From assembly GCF_013363975.1 (NCBI RefSeq), contig NZ_JABWGN010000001.1:372001-436000 (forward strand): a DNA stretch of 64,000 nt. The letters run 5' to 3'. The translations under genes were made by a program, and so were the position numbers. Shown here one piece after another: positions 44,508 to 52,118 of this stretch (positions within the stretch are counted from its first letter, which is position 1; every line of letters starts with the position of its first letter). The notes beneath the pieces are model-generated. The model searched no databases. It saw only the letters and a program-made list of their open reading frames with translations, and had not been told where the DNA came from. This stretch comes from Nonomuraea montanisoli (GTDB lineage: Bacteria; Actinomycetota; Actinomycetes; Streptosporangiales; Streptosporangiaceae).

Positions 44508-45295
44508 ATTCCAGCCATCACAGGCTGGGATTCCTGCTTCACCGGCGACTGCACCCGGGAGGACCCGGAATGTCTGACGTCACCTCCACAGGCCGACACG
44601 GCAAGACCTGCCGCCAAAATGTTCTTCGCGGCGTTGATGTCCCGGTCATGCCGGGTACCGCAGGACTGGCACTGCCACGTCCTGGTGCTGAGAGAGAGTT
44701 CGGCCAGCAGATGTCCGCACGCCGAACAGGTCTTGGAAGAGGGGTACCAGCGGTCGATCACGATCAGGTGGCGACCGTTCTTGGCCGCCTTGTACTCCAG
44801 CATGCGGCGAAAGGCGCCCCAACCGGAGTCGGAGATCGCTTTGGCCAGCTTACGGTTGCGGACCATGTTCTTGACGGCGAGGTCTTCGATCACGATCACG
44901 TCGTGGTCGCGAACCAGCCGCGCCGAGGTTCTGTGCAGGAAGTCGGTGCGGGACGAACGGACTTTACGGTGCGCGCGGGCGACCTTCGCCTTCGCCTTGG
45001 CCCTGTTGGCGCTACCGCGCTGCCTGCGTGCCATGCGCCGCTGGTAGCGAGCCAGGTTGTGCTCCCGTTTGGCCAGATGGCGTGGGTTGATGATCTCCAG
45101 TTCATCGCTCGCTTTCATCGCCGTGAGATGGGCGTTGGCCTGCGTGAAGCTCGTTGTGACCCGCTCGCCGTGGTAGCGGGCATGCCGCCAGGCCAGGATC
45201 CGGTTCCACACCACGCGTACGCAGCCGAACGTGCGGTTCAGTACCGCCGCCTGTTCGGTGGTGGGGTACGCCCGCACCTTGTAAGCCGTACGCAC
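44495..45295 (-). pseudogene. TnpB-family protein with internal in-frame deletion (RuvC-I lost)
   Basis: 266 residues, where intact relatives have roughly 380-400. The N-terminal HTH/REC start (YKVRAYPTTEQAAVLNRTFG to LTAMKASDELE) is joined near residue 67 (about base 45097) directly to NPRHLAKREHNLARYQRRM. The missing part would hold the WED region and the RuvC-I Asp in the usual GVDLGVKD. RuvC-II Glu (VIVIEDLAVKNM), the zinc finger (CSACG and CQSCG) and RuvC-III Asp (CGTRHDRDINAAKNI) remain. The frame is open to its end, so a protein may still be made, but it cannot cut DNA by the known mechanism. Confidence 0.85.
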
Positions 45296-45396
45296 GTTCG
45301 AAGCCTATCGAAAAGCACTGTCATAAACAGCACGGCGCGGTGTCGCGTTTCCTCCCCAGTGCTGAAGCCCGAAGTCTCCACGTTCAAGGAGTTTCG

Positions 45397-45597
45397 ATGA
45401 AGCCGCACCTCAGGATCGTCCGGGGCGACGCCACGCCGGAGGAGATCGCCGCACTCGTGGCCGTTCTGGCCACCCGGGCGGCGCCCGCGCGACCGGCCGC
45501 CGCCCCGGCTCCACAAATGTGGCGAAACCCAGCTAGAAGCATGCGTAAGCCTCTCTCTCCGGGGAAGGCGGCTTGGCGGATGAGCGCCCTGCCCTAG
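45397..45597 (+). CDS. accE: Acyl-CoA carboxylase epsilon subunit
   Basis: 66 residues from ATG 45397 with AGGAG five bases before. The family pattern is LRIVRGDATPEEIAALVAVL at the N-terminus, an Ala/Pro-rich middle, and a Trp-containing C-terminus ending KAAWRMSALP. Epsilon subunits stabilise and stimulate the actinobacterial acyl-CoA carboxylase complex. It normally sits directly after the beta-subunit gene; here about 900 bases with a TnpB element intervene, so it probably needs read-through or its own promoter. Confidence 0.88.
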   Translation: MKPHLRIVRGDATPEEIAALVAVLATRAAPARPAAAPAPQMWRNPARSMRKPLSPGKAAWRMSALP

Positions 45598-45705
45598 CGA
45601 GATCCCAGGAAACGGGTGTCAACTCCCCAGGGACTTGGGACTATCTAGAAAAAAGCAGGAGTATATAGTCGGCCGATCAACTAACGCTGCGGCCTGGAGG
45701 ACATC
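45598..45705 (+). promoter_or_regulatory. AT-richer promoter region of NYN gene
   Basis: The stretch 45640-45690 contains AAAAAAGCAGGAG and TATATAGT, much richer in A/T than its surroundings, just ahead of GGAGGACATC and the ATG at 45706. A promoter is likely; the exact -35 is not clear. Confidence 0.5.
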
Positions 45706-46647
45706 ATGGCCATCCCAGACCTCATGCCGCATCCTGTGGCGGCCAAGTACGCCGTCCTCGTGGATGTCGGATATCTGTACGCCGCCGCGGGGGAAGTCCT
45801 GCTGGGGGCCAAGGAACGCAAAGAATACCGGGTGGCCGCGGACGAGCTGATCCAGAGTCTGCAGAAACACGCGATGGCCCGTATTTCCGGTGAGCTGCTG
45901 CGGATCTATTGGTATGACGCCGCCCGCGACCGCGTGCCCACCGTCGACCAGCGGGTCATCGCCCAGCTTCCGTGGGTGAAGGTACGGCTTGGCAACCTCA
46001 ACGCCCGCGGCCAGCAGAAGGGCGTCGACGCGCAGATCAGGAGCGACCTGGAGGCGCTGGCGCGCCACCACGCGGTGACCGACACGATCCTGCTGGCGGG
46101 CGACGAGGACATGGTGCCCGCGGTGGAGGCCGCCCAGGCGTACGGCGTGCGCATCCACCTGTGGGGCGTCGAGCCGCCGTACGGCACCAACCAGGCCGAG
46201 CGGCTCGTGTGGGAGTCCGACACCGTCGAAGTGATCTCCGCTGATTTCCTGAGGCCCTTTTTCAGCCGTGCTCCGCAGCCCGTCCCGGTCGCCCCGCCGG
46301 TGGCCGCGCCGTCGCCCGCGCAGGTGTTCGCCGGACGGGCGCCCAGCAAGCCTCAGGTCAAGCCCGGCCAGGTCGCCAAGCTGGGGCCCAGCCGCCCGCG
46401 GGTGGAGGACGTCGGCGAGCACGTGGCCCAGAAGTGGATCCTCACGCGTGGCCGCGACAACATCCGCGACCTGCTGCCCGGGCCGATCCTGCCCACGGTC
46501 ATCGACACGGAGCTGCTGATCGAGGCCGAGAAGGAGCTGGGCCACTCGCTGCGGCCCTTCCCCGAGGCCAGGGTGTGGCTGCGCGACGGGTTCTGGGCGC
46601 GGGTCTACCGGGAGTTCGACCTCGGGGTCGGCGTCTCGTCGAAGTGA
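45706..46647 (+). CDS. NYN (PIN-like) domain protein
   Basis: 313 residues. Residues 14-180 form the NYN nuclease-like fold, with acidic residues in YAVLVDVGYLYAA, KGVDAQIRSDLEAL and LLAGDEDMVPAV, the set that binds metal in this family. A Pro/Ala-rich linker (residues 185-225) leads to a C-terminal helical domain with WILTRGRDNIRDLLPGP. NYN proteins of this kind are thought to cut RNA. Its last 43 bases overlap the convergent MMPL gene. Confidence 0.85.
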   Translation: MAIPDLMPHPVAAKYAVLVDVGYLYAAAGEVLLGAKERKEYRVAADELIQSLQKHAMARISGELLRIYWYDAARDRVPTVDQRVIAQLPWVKVRLGNLNARGQQKGVDAQIRSDLEALARHHAVTDTILLAGDEDMVPAVEAAQAYGVRIHLWGVEPPYGTNQAERLVWESDTVEVISADFLRPFFSRAPQPVPVAPPVAAPSPAQVFAGRAPSKPQVKPGQVAKLGPSRPRVEDVGEHVAQKWILTRGRDNIRDLLPGPILPTVIDTELLIEAEKELGHSLRPFPEARVWLRDGFWARVYREFDLGVGVSSK

Positions 46648-48875
46648 CCGCCGGAGAGCGGGCCCCGCCAGGCCCGCTCTCCGAGCAGGGACATCGCGGC
46701 GGGCAGCAGCACGCCGCGCACCACGGTGGCGTCGAGCAGGATGGCCAGGGCCATGCCGAGACCCAGCATCTTGTACTCGATGGCGGACAGGGTCACGAAC
46801 ACGGTGAAGACCCCCGTCATGATCAGGGCCGCGCCGCTGACCACCCCGGCGCTCGCCGCGATGCCCCCGGCCACCGCCTCCCGTGCGGAGGCGCCGCCGG
46901 CCCGGCGTTCCCTGATCCGGCTGAGCACGAAGATGTGGTAGTCCATGCTCAGCCCGAACAGCACGATGAACATGAACAGCGGCAGCCAGCTCACCACGCC
47001 GCCGTACGAGGTGAATCCGAGCAGCGACTCCAGGTGGCCGTCCTGGAAGACCCAGACGAGCACCCCGTACGAGGCCCCGATGGACAGCAGGTTGAGCCCG
47101 ATCGACATCAGCGACACGGCCCACGACCGGAACGTCACCGCCAGCAGCACGAACGCCAGCACCAGCACGAACCCGAAGACGGCCGGGGTACGGCGGTCGA
47201 CCTGCTCGGCGAAGTCGTGCGGCATGGCGGTCTTGCCGCCGACGGCGTAGGCGACACCGTCCACCGCGCCGAGCGTCGCGGGCAGGACGCGCTCGCGCAA
47301 CGCGGTCAGCGCGCGGTCGGCCACCGGGTCCGTGACCGCGCCCGCCAGCGGCACCCGCACCACCATCGCCCGGCCGACCGGCACCGTGGTGATCGGCTCC
47401 AGGAGGAGTCCCCCGCTCGCGGCGGCCTGACCGTGCAGCGCGCCGATCGCCCGGCGCACGGCGGGGGTGTCCGCGGACGTCCCGTCCGTACGGGTGACGA
47501 CCAGCCGCGCCGCGGTCGCCGCGCCTGGGAACGCGCGCTGCATGGCCGAGGCGGCGTCCACGGCGGCCGACGTGCCGGGCGGCAGGCTGGCCGTCACCGC
47601 CGCGTCCTGCAGCCGGATCCCCAGCACGGGCAGCGCCATGGCGAGCAGGACCGCGACCGTCGCCGCGCCGCTCACCACGGGCCGGCGGACGACCGCCCGC
47701 GCGACGCGGCCCCACAGGCGCGACTCCGAGGCGGCGATGCGCCGCCGCCCCAGCCAGGGGATGAGGGCCAGGTCCACCCGGTCGCCGAGCGCCGCGAGCA
47801 GCGCCGGGAGCACCGTCACGGAGCCGAGCACGGACAGGCCGACCACCAGCAGCGTTCCCGCGGTGAGCCCCTTGAAGACGTCCACCCCGGTCAGCAGAAG
47901 CCCGAGCGCGCACACCATCACGGTGACGCCGGACGCCACGATGGCGTGGCCCGAGGTGTGCGCGGTGACCCGCAGCGCCTCGCGCGCCCCCTTGCCCGTG
48001 GCCCGTTCCTCGCGGAGCCGGCGCAGGTAGAACAGCGAGTAGTCGACGCCCACGGCCATCCCGATCAGCAGCACGATGGCCGAGGCGGCGCTGTTGAACG
48101 GCACCCACAGGCGGACGAGCTCCAGGAGTCCGAACGTGCCCGCCAGCGCGGTCGCCGCCAGCAGCAGCGGTATGCCCGCCGCGACCAGCGAGCCGAAGAC
48201 GCCCAGCAGGACGAGCACGGTGAGCGGCAGCGAGGTGCGCTCGGCCCGCGCGAAGTCGTCCTTGATCCCGTCGTTGACGGCCGCCGACAGGCTGCGGTCG
48301 CCCGCCTGGAGGAACCGCACGTCCGGATGCCGTTCCCCGGCCTCCTTCACGGCGCGCTCGGCCGCCGCGTGGTTGTCCTCCAGGCGTTCGTCCGGGCCGG
48401 CCACCTCGAAGGTGACCAGCGCCGAGCGGCCGTCACGCGAGATCCAGCGCTCGCCGTCGGCGCTCGCCGGCGAGCCGACGTCCCGCACGGCCGCCCCCGT
48501 CCGTCGCAGCCGGCTCACCAGGTCGCCGACGGCCTCGCGCAGGTCCGGGTCGTCCGTGAACCGCCGGCCGCCCCCGGCCTGCCGCGGCTGGACCAGCACG
48601 TTCTCGCGGACGGAGCCGACCGCCCGCTGGGCGTCGATCATGAGCTGGGCTCGGCCGGCCTCGCCGGGATCGACCGCCCGCGCGTGCTCGCCACCGGTCG
48701 ACGCCCCCGCCAGGACCGCGAGCACGACCAGCGCGAGCCAGCCGCAGATCGCCAGGACGCGGTGACGCGCCGACCAGTTCGCGACGGTCTCGACGACGCC
48801 GGGACGGGTCCGGGACCGTGCGGGTGTGCCCGGACCGGGGGGTGGAGGGGAGGTGGATTTGCTTTCGGGCAGCAT
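46605..48875 (-). CDS. MMPL/RND-family exporter
   Basis: 756 residues. One membrane segment (about residue 45-60), a large extracellular domain, five segments (about 195-345), a second extracellular domain (about 405-545) and five more give the usual MMPL order. Motifs GMAVGVDYSLFYLRRLREER and LFGLSMDYHIFVLSRIRERR are the paired proton-relay signatures (both with DY). These proteins export lipids or siderophores, or confer resistance. ATG 48875 follows AGGAGAG. Third gene of an operon with ArsR and a small membrane protein. Its C-terminus overlaps the NYN gene. Confidence 0.92.
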   Translation of the reverse strand: MLPESKSTSPPPPGPGTPARSRTRPGVVETVANWSARHRVLAICGWLALVVLAVLAGASTGGEHARAVDPGEAGRAQLMIDAQRAVGSVRENVLVQPRQAGGGRRFTDDPDLREAVGDLVSRLRRTGAAVRDVGSPASADGERWISRDGRSALVTFEVAGPDERLEDNHAAAERAVKEAGERHPDVRFLQAGDRSLSAAVNDGIKDDFARAERTSLPLTVLVLLGVFGSLVAAGIPLLLAATALAGTFGLLELVRLWVPFNSAASAIVLLIGMAVGVDYSLFYLRRLREERATGKGAREALRVTAHTSGHAIVASGVTVMVCALGLLLTGVDVFKGLTAGTLLVVGLSVLGSVTVLPALLAALGDRVDLALIPWLGRRRIAASESRLWGRVARAVVRRPVVSGAATVAVLLAMALPVLGIRLQDAAVTASLPPGTSAAVDAASAMQRAFPGAATAARLVVTRTDGTSADTPAVRRAIGALHGQAAASGGLLLEPITTVPVGRAMVVRVPLAGAVTDPVADRALTALRERVLPATLGAVDGVAYAVGGKTAMPHDFAEQVDRRTPAVFGFVLVLAFVLLAVTFRSWAVSLMSIGLNLLSIGASYGVLVWVFQDGHLESLLGFTSYGGVVSWLPLFMFIVLFGLSMDYHIFVLSRIRERRAGGASAREAVAGGIAASAGVVSGAALIMTGVFTVFVTLSAIEYKMLGLGMALAILLDATVVRGVLLPAAMSLLGERAWRGPLSGGHFDETPTPRSNSR
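46653..46682 (+). terminator. Hairpin after NYN gene, inside MMPL coding region
   Basis: GGAGAGCGGGCC (46653-46664) pairs exactly with GGCCCGCTCTCC (46671-46682), loop CCGCCA. It starts five bases after the NYN stop and at the same time encodes part of the MMPL C-terminus (GERAWRGPLSGG). Confidence 0.75.
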
Positions 48876-48995
48876 CGGCTGCTCTCCTGTCCTTGGTGGA
48901 ACGTACCTGTGGAAACTCGCCCTGGGCGAGGTGGTTCGTTGCTCCGTGCCTGGGCCGTCGAGTTGCCGCTCGGCGGCCCAGGGTTGTCCACGGGG

Positions 48996-49265
48996 TCACT
49001 CGACGTCTTTGAGGATCCGTTCGATCGAGTCGGTACGGCCGCTCAGCTCCGAGACGTGCCGGCCTATCTCCTCCAGCCGCCGTTCGACGGCCCGCTGGCC
49101 CGCGACCGCGCTCTCGGCCAGCGCCCGGTACTCGCTCTCGCGCGCGAGCCGCGCCTTGGCCCGCCAGGTGACGGCCACCTGGCAGAGCACCGTGATGATC
49201 ACTGCGGTGAGCAGGACGAAGATGCCGATGGTGCCGATGACCTCCTGCCACTCGTGCTCGTTCAC
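48996..49265 (-). CDS. Small membrane protein with coiled-coil tail
   Basis: 89 residues. One membrane segment (IGTIGIFVLLTAVIITVLCQ, residues 10-29) is followed by a charged helical tail with heptad-like spacing (RAVERRLEEIGRHVSELSGR). The ATG lies in an ATGA overlap with the ArsR gene and the MMPL gene follows, so it is likely a partner or regulator of that exporter. Family not recognised. Confidence 0.75.
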   Translation of the reverse strand: MNEHEWQEVIGTIGIFVLLTAVIITVLCQVAVTWRAKARLARESEYRALAESAVAGQRAVERRLEEIGRHVSELSGRTDSIERILKDVE

Positions 49266-49591
49266 CGGGAAGATCCCTTCTCGTCGGTCAGTGTCTCCAC
49301 GGCGTCCGCGATGGACTCCGGGGTCAGGTGGATCGAGAACGGTTTCATCTCGTAGAACTTCATCGCTTTTCCGTCTTCCGACAGTTCGAGCTGGGAGCTG
49401 ACCAGACCGGCCGCCTCAAGCTTCTTCAGGTGGACCTGGAGGAGTGCTCTGCTGATGTCGAGCTGGCGCGCGAGCTGACTCACGTAGGTGCGCCCGCGTG
49501 TGAGCGCCGCGACGACGCGCAACCGGTGCGGGTTGGAGAGGGTGGCCAGCACCCGCACCAGGTCGTCGCCCGCCGGCGCGGAGTCGGTCAT
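49262..49591 (-). CDS. ArsR-family regulator of MMPL operon
   Basis: 109 residues from ATG 49591. The winged helix has VRVLATLSNPHRLRVVAALT, then the recognition helix LARQLDISRALLQVHLKKLEAAGLV. The C-terminal part (MKFYEMKPFSIHLTPESI) is strand-rich. No metal-binding cysteines are present. First of three overlapping or close genes, so it probably represses the exporter and itself through the sites just upstream. Confidence 0.87.
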   Translation of the reverse strand: MTDSAPAGDDLVRVLATLSNPHRLRVVAALTRGRTYVSQLARQLDISRALLQVHLKKLEAAGLVSSQLELSEDGKAMKFYEMKPFSIHLTPESIADAVETLTDEKGSSR

Positions 49592-49604
49592 GTCAACATC
49601 CAGC

Positions 49605-49633
49605 GGCACATGCCAACAAAACTTAGCACGTGC
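49605..49633. promoter_or_regulatory. Paired near-palindromes upstream of ArsR gene
   Basis: GGCACATGCC (49605-49614) and GCACGTGC (49626-49633) have centres 20 bases apart, two helical turns, and lie 14-42 bases before the ArsR start. They look like tandem operator sites. Confidence 0.5.
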
Positions 49634-49650
49634 CGATTGGCCTTCAGCCC

Positions 49651-50622
49651 TCAACCGCGGTGGGCGAGGAGCGCCTCGGCCACCGCCGTGCGCGCATACA
49701 GGACGTACCTGCCGGTGCGGTGCGCCGTGCACAGGCCCGCGGCGCGCAGCGCGACGAGGTGCCGGCTCACGCCGGGCTCGGTCAGCGCGGTGCGCCGGGC
49801 CAGGTCCTGCGTGGAGGCGGGCTGGTCGAGCTCGGCCAGCAGCCGCGCCCGGGTGCGGCCGAGCACCGTGGCCAGCGCCTCGGGCGCGTCCACGGTGTTC
49901 CGCTCCCAGAGCGTCGCCACGCCGCGGGGCGGGTAGCGGACCGTCGGCTGGTACGGCGGCGTCGTGACGGAGAAGACCCTGGGCCAGGCGAACACGCACG
50001 GCACCAGCAGCAGGCCGAGCCCGCGCAGCGAACGCACGCCGGAGACGTAGCGGTGCCGCAGGTGCAGCCGCCCGTCCTGCCAGGTGACCGAGTCGTCGAG
50101 GTCGGCCAGCATGCGGTCCGCGCCGCCCTCCGCGAGCAGCCTGGCGCGGCGCAGGACCTCGCCGTCGAGCAGCGACCTGATCCGCGGCCAGTACGGGGCG
50201 ATGGCCGCCTCCCAGTAGGCGCCGACCTCCTCGGCGAGGCGTTCGAGCCCCGTGTCCGGGTCGTCGTACAGGGCCTGGACGCGCGGGGTGCGGGGGCCGC
50301 CCACGGTGTCGAGGTCGGAGCGGACGCGGTCGCCGGCGGCCCGCATCGTGGCCAGCTCCACCTCCAGGTCGGGCGTCGAGGTGGACGGCGGGGTGCAGGT
50401 GAAGCCGGCGATCGAGACGGTCGGCACGGGCACGAGGTCCGACAGCAGGCGCCAGTCGACGTCGGCCAGGCGGCGGCGCACCTGCTCGGCCCAGGGGCGC
50501 AGCGCGGGGTGCGCGGCGGGGTCCTTGACCACGCGCGCGCTGGCCACGACCTCGCCGATGGGCGAGACGGCGAAGCGGATGTTGGCCATGTCCTGGGCGG
50601 TGAAGGACAGGGTGAGGGGCAT
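49651..50622 (-). CDS. DUF5937/ArsR-type transcriptional regulator
   Basis: 323 residues from ATG 50622 (MPLTLSFTAQDMANIRFAVS). Residues 1-230 are the DUF5937-like domain common in large actinobacterial ArsR proteins, with LRHRYVSGVRSLRGLGLLLVP. The winged helix is at the C-terminus: LDQPASTQDLARRTALTEPG and VSRHLVALRAAGLC. It is divergent from an MFS gene with 61 bases between, and so probably controls it. The ligand is unknown. Confidence 0.85.
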   Translation of the reverse strand: MPLTLSFTAQDMANIRFAVSPIGEVVASARVVKDPAAHPALRPWAEQVRRRLADVDWRLLSDLVPVPTVSIAGFTCTPPSTSTPDLEVELATMRAAGDRVRSDLDTVGGPRTPRVQALYDDPDTGLERLAEEVGAYWEAAIAPYWPRIRSLLDGEVLRRARLLAEGGADRMLADLDDSVTWQDGRLHLRHRYVSGVRSLRGLGLLLVPCVFAWPRVFSVTTPPYQPTVRYPPRGVATLWERNTVDAPEALATVLGRTRARLLAELDQPASTQDLARRTALTEPGVSRHLVALRAAGLCTAHRTGRYVLYARTAVAEALLAHRG

Positions 50623-50683
50623 TGGATGAACGCCTCGCTTCATCGATAGCGCTGTACCCCGATATTTCAGCATCGTCAGCGGT

Positions 50684-51958
50684 ATGGCTTCTACCTCCTC
50701 TCCTGGTCCGGTCGCTCCCGTCGCTTCCGTCGCTTCCGCCGAGATGCCGTTACTGCGGCAGCGTGGCTTCCGCAACCTCTACACCGCCGGCGCGGTCAGC
50801 GGGCTCGGCAGCCAGATCAGCCAGGTCGCCCTCCCCCTGCTCGCGGTCACGGCGCTCGGCGCGGGCCCGGGCGAGGTGGGGCTGCTCAGCGCGCTCGGCA
50901 CGCTCACGGTGCTGGTGCTCGGCCTGCCCGCCGGCGTCTGGGTGGACCGCGCCCGGCGGCGACGCCTCATGGTCGTCATGGACCTGGTTCGGGCGATCGT
51001 GCTGCTGTCCGTACCGGTCGCCTGGTGGGCGGGATGGCTCGGCATGGGACAGCTCTACGCGGTGGCGATGCTCGGGGGGGCCGCGACGCTGGTGTTCGAC
51101 CTGGCGGCCGTGAGCGTGCTGCCGGCGCTCGTCGGGCGCGACCGGCTGACGGCGGCCAACGCGCTGCTCGTCGGCACCTCGGCCGGCATGGACGTCACCG
51201 GCAAGAGCGTGGGCGGGGTCCTGGCGCAGGCCGTGGGCGCGCCCGTGGCGCTGCTGCTGGACGCCGTCAGCTACCTGTGGTCGGCCGCCTGGCTGCGCCA
51301 CGTCCCCGAGCCGCCGTCCGGCCGGGCCGCCCCCACGGAGGGGCAGGGGCTGGGCCTGGGCCGGCAGATCGCCGAAGGCGTGCGCTTCCTGCTCGGCAAC
51401 CCGGTCCTCGTCGGGATGTCGGCGATGGGGGCGATGGCGAACCTCGCCTTCCCCCTGTGCTCGGTGCTGCTGCCCGTCCTCCTGGTCCGGGAGCTCGGCT
51501 ATCCGGAGTGGGTGCTCGGGGCGTACCTCGCGACGGGCGGGCTGGGCGGGCTGGCCGGGTCGTTCTCGGCGCACCTGTTCGGCCGCCGCCTCGGCCCCGG
51601 GCGGGCGACGCTGCTCGTCAGCCTCGCCGCCGTGCCGGCCGCGCTGGTGGTCCCGTTCCTGGACCGCGGCCCGTGGCTGTGGGCCGCGGCGGCAGCGTGG
51701 TTCGTGCTGGCGTTCCGCACGGGGGTCAACAACGTGCTGCTGGTCAGCGTGCGGCAGCGGATGATTCCCGACGGCATGCTCGGCCGGGTGAACGCCACGC
51801 TGCGCCTCGTCCTCACCGGCGCGGTCGGTCTCGGCGGGTTGCTCGCCGGGGTGCTGGGCGAGGTGTGGGGCGTGCGGGCGGCGCTCTGGACGGGCGCGGT
51901 GATCATGGCGCTGAGCTGGCTGCCGGTCGTCCTCTCGCCGCTGCGCCACCAGCGCTGA
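50684..51958 (+). CDS. MFS transporter (macrolide-efflux-like)
   Basis: 424 residues with 12 hydrophobic segments after a short Ala/Pro/Ser N-terminus with repeated VAS. Features MPLLRQRGFRNLYTAGAVSG and the loop WVDRARRRRLMVVMD place it in the MefA/enterobactin-exporter-like DHA3 group. It pairs with the divergent ArsR regulator, as in inducible efflux modules. Substrate unknown. Confidence 0.87.
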   Translation: MASTSSPGPVAPVASVASAEMPLLRQRGFRNLYTAGAVSGLGSQISQVALPLLAVTALGAGPGEVGLLSALGTLTVLVLGLPAGVWVDRARRRRLMVVMDLVRAIVLLSVPVAWWAGWLGMGQLYAVAMLGGAATLVFDLAAVSVLPALVGRDRLTAANALLVGTSAGMDVTGKSVGGVLAQAVGAPVALLLDAVSYLWSAAWLRHVPEPPSGRAAPTEGQGLGLGRQIAEGVRFLLGNPVLVGMSAMGAMANLAFPLCSVLLPVLLVRELGYPEWVLGAYLATGGLGGLAGSFSAHLFGRRLGPGRATLLVSLAAVPAALVVPFLDRGPWLWAAAAAWFVLAFRTGVNNVLLVSVRQRMIPDGMLGRVNATLRLVLTGAVGLGGLLAGVLGEVWGVRAALWTGAVIMALSWLPVVLSPLRHQR

Positions 51959-52118
51959 CGCCGCGCCGGCGTCGACGCCGCGCCGGCGGTGTTGATCTCG
52001 CCCTCCGGTTGGGTCCGATTTCCGCCAGTCACCCCGTACGACCTGCTGACCTGCGCTTTCACGCTGAGGTCCGATTTCCGCCAGCCGCCTGTCGGTGCCT
52101 GCGCATACCGTCGTAGGC
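51959..52118. promoter_or_regulatory. ada control region with 17-bp direct repeats
   Basis: GGTCCGATTTCCGCCAG occurs exactly at 52012-52028 and 52068-52084, 56 bases apart, in the 107 bases before the ada-alkA start. They are good candidates for an Ada-type activator site. The first 40 bases of the region are CGCCGGCG-type simple sequence. Confidence 0.55.

Larger units (their letters stand above)
44481..45345 (-). mobile_element. IS200/IS605-type (IS1341-like) element with deleted tnpB
   Basis: The element contains only a tnpB-like gene, read on minus, with no tnpA. Its RE-like end at 44481-44510 carries the typical hairpin CCCC-A-CGCCT/AGGCG-GGGG that forms the end of the omega RNA scaffold, starting right after the carboxylase stop. 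The other end is not sharply defined; TTTCCTCCCC near 45350 resembles the RE and may mark or follow it. It separates accD from accE. With TnpB internally deleted and no TnpA, it is immobile on its own. Confidence 0.75.

Noticed and set aside
44495..45295. Intact RNA-guided TnpB nuclease
   Set aside because: Too short; the segment with the first RuvC Asp is missing.
45619..48108. 829-residue minus-strand frame through the NYN and MMPL region
   Set aside because: Runs through two well-supported genes in another frame; no motif.
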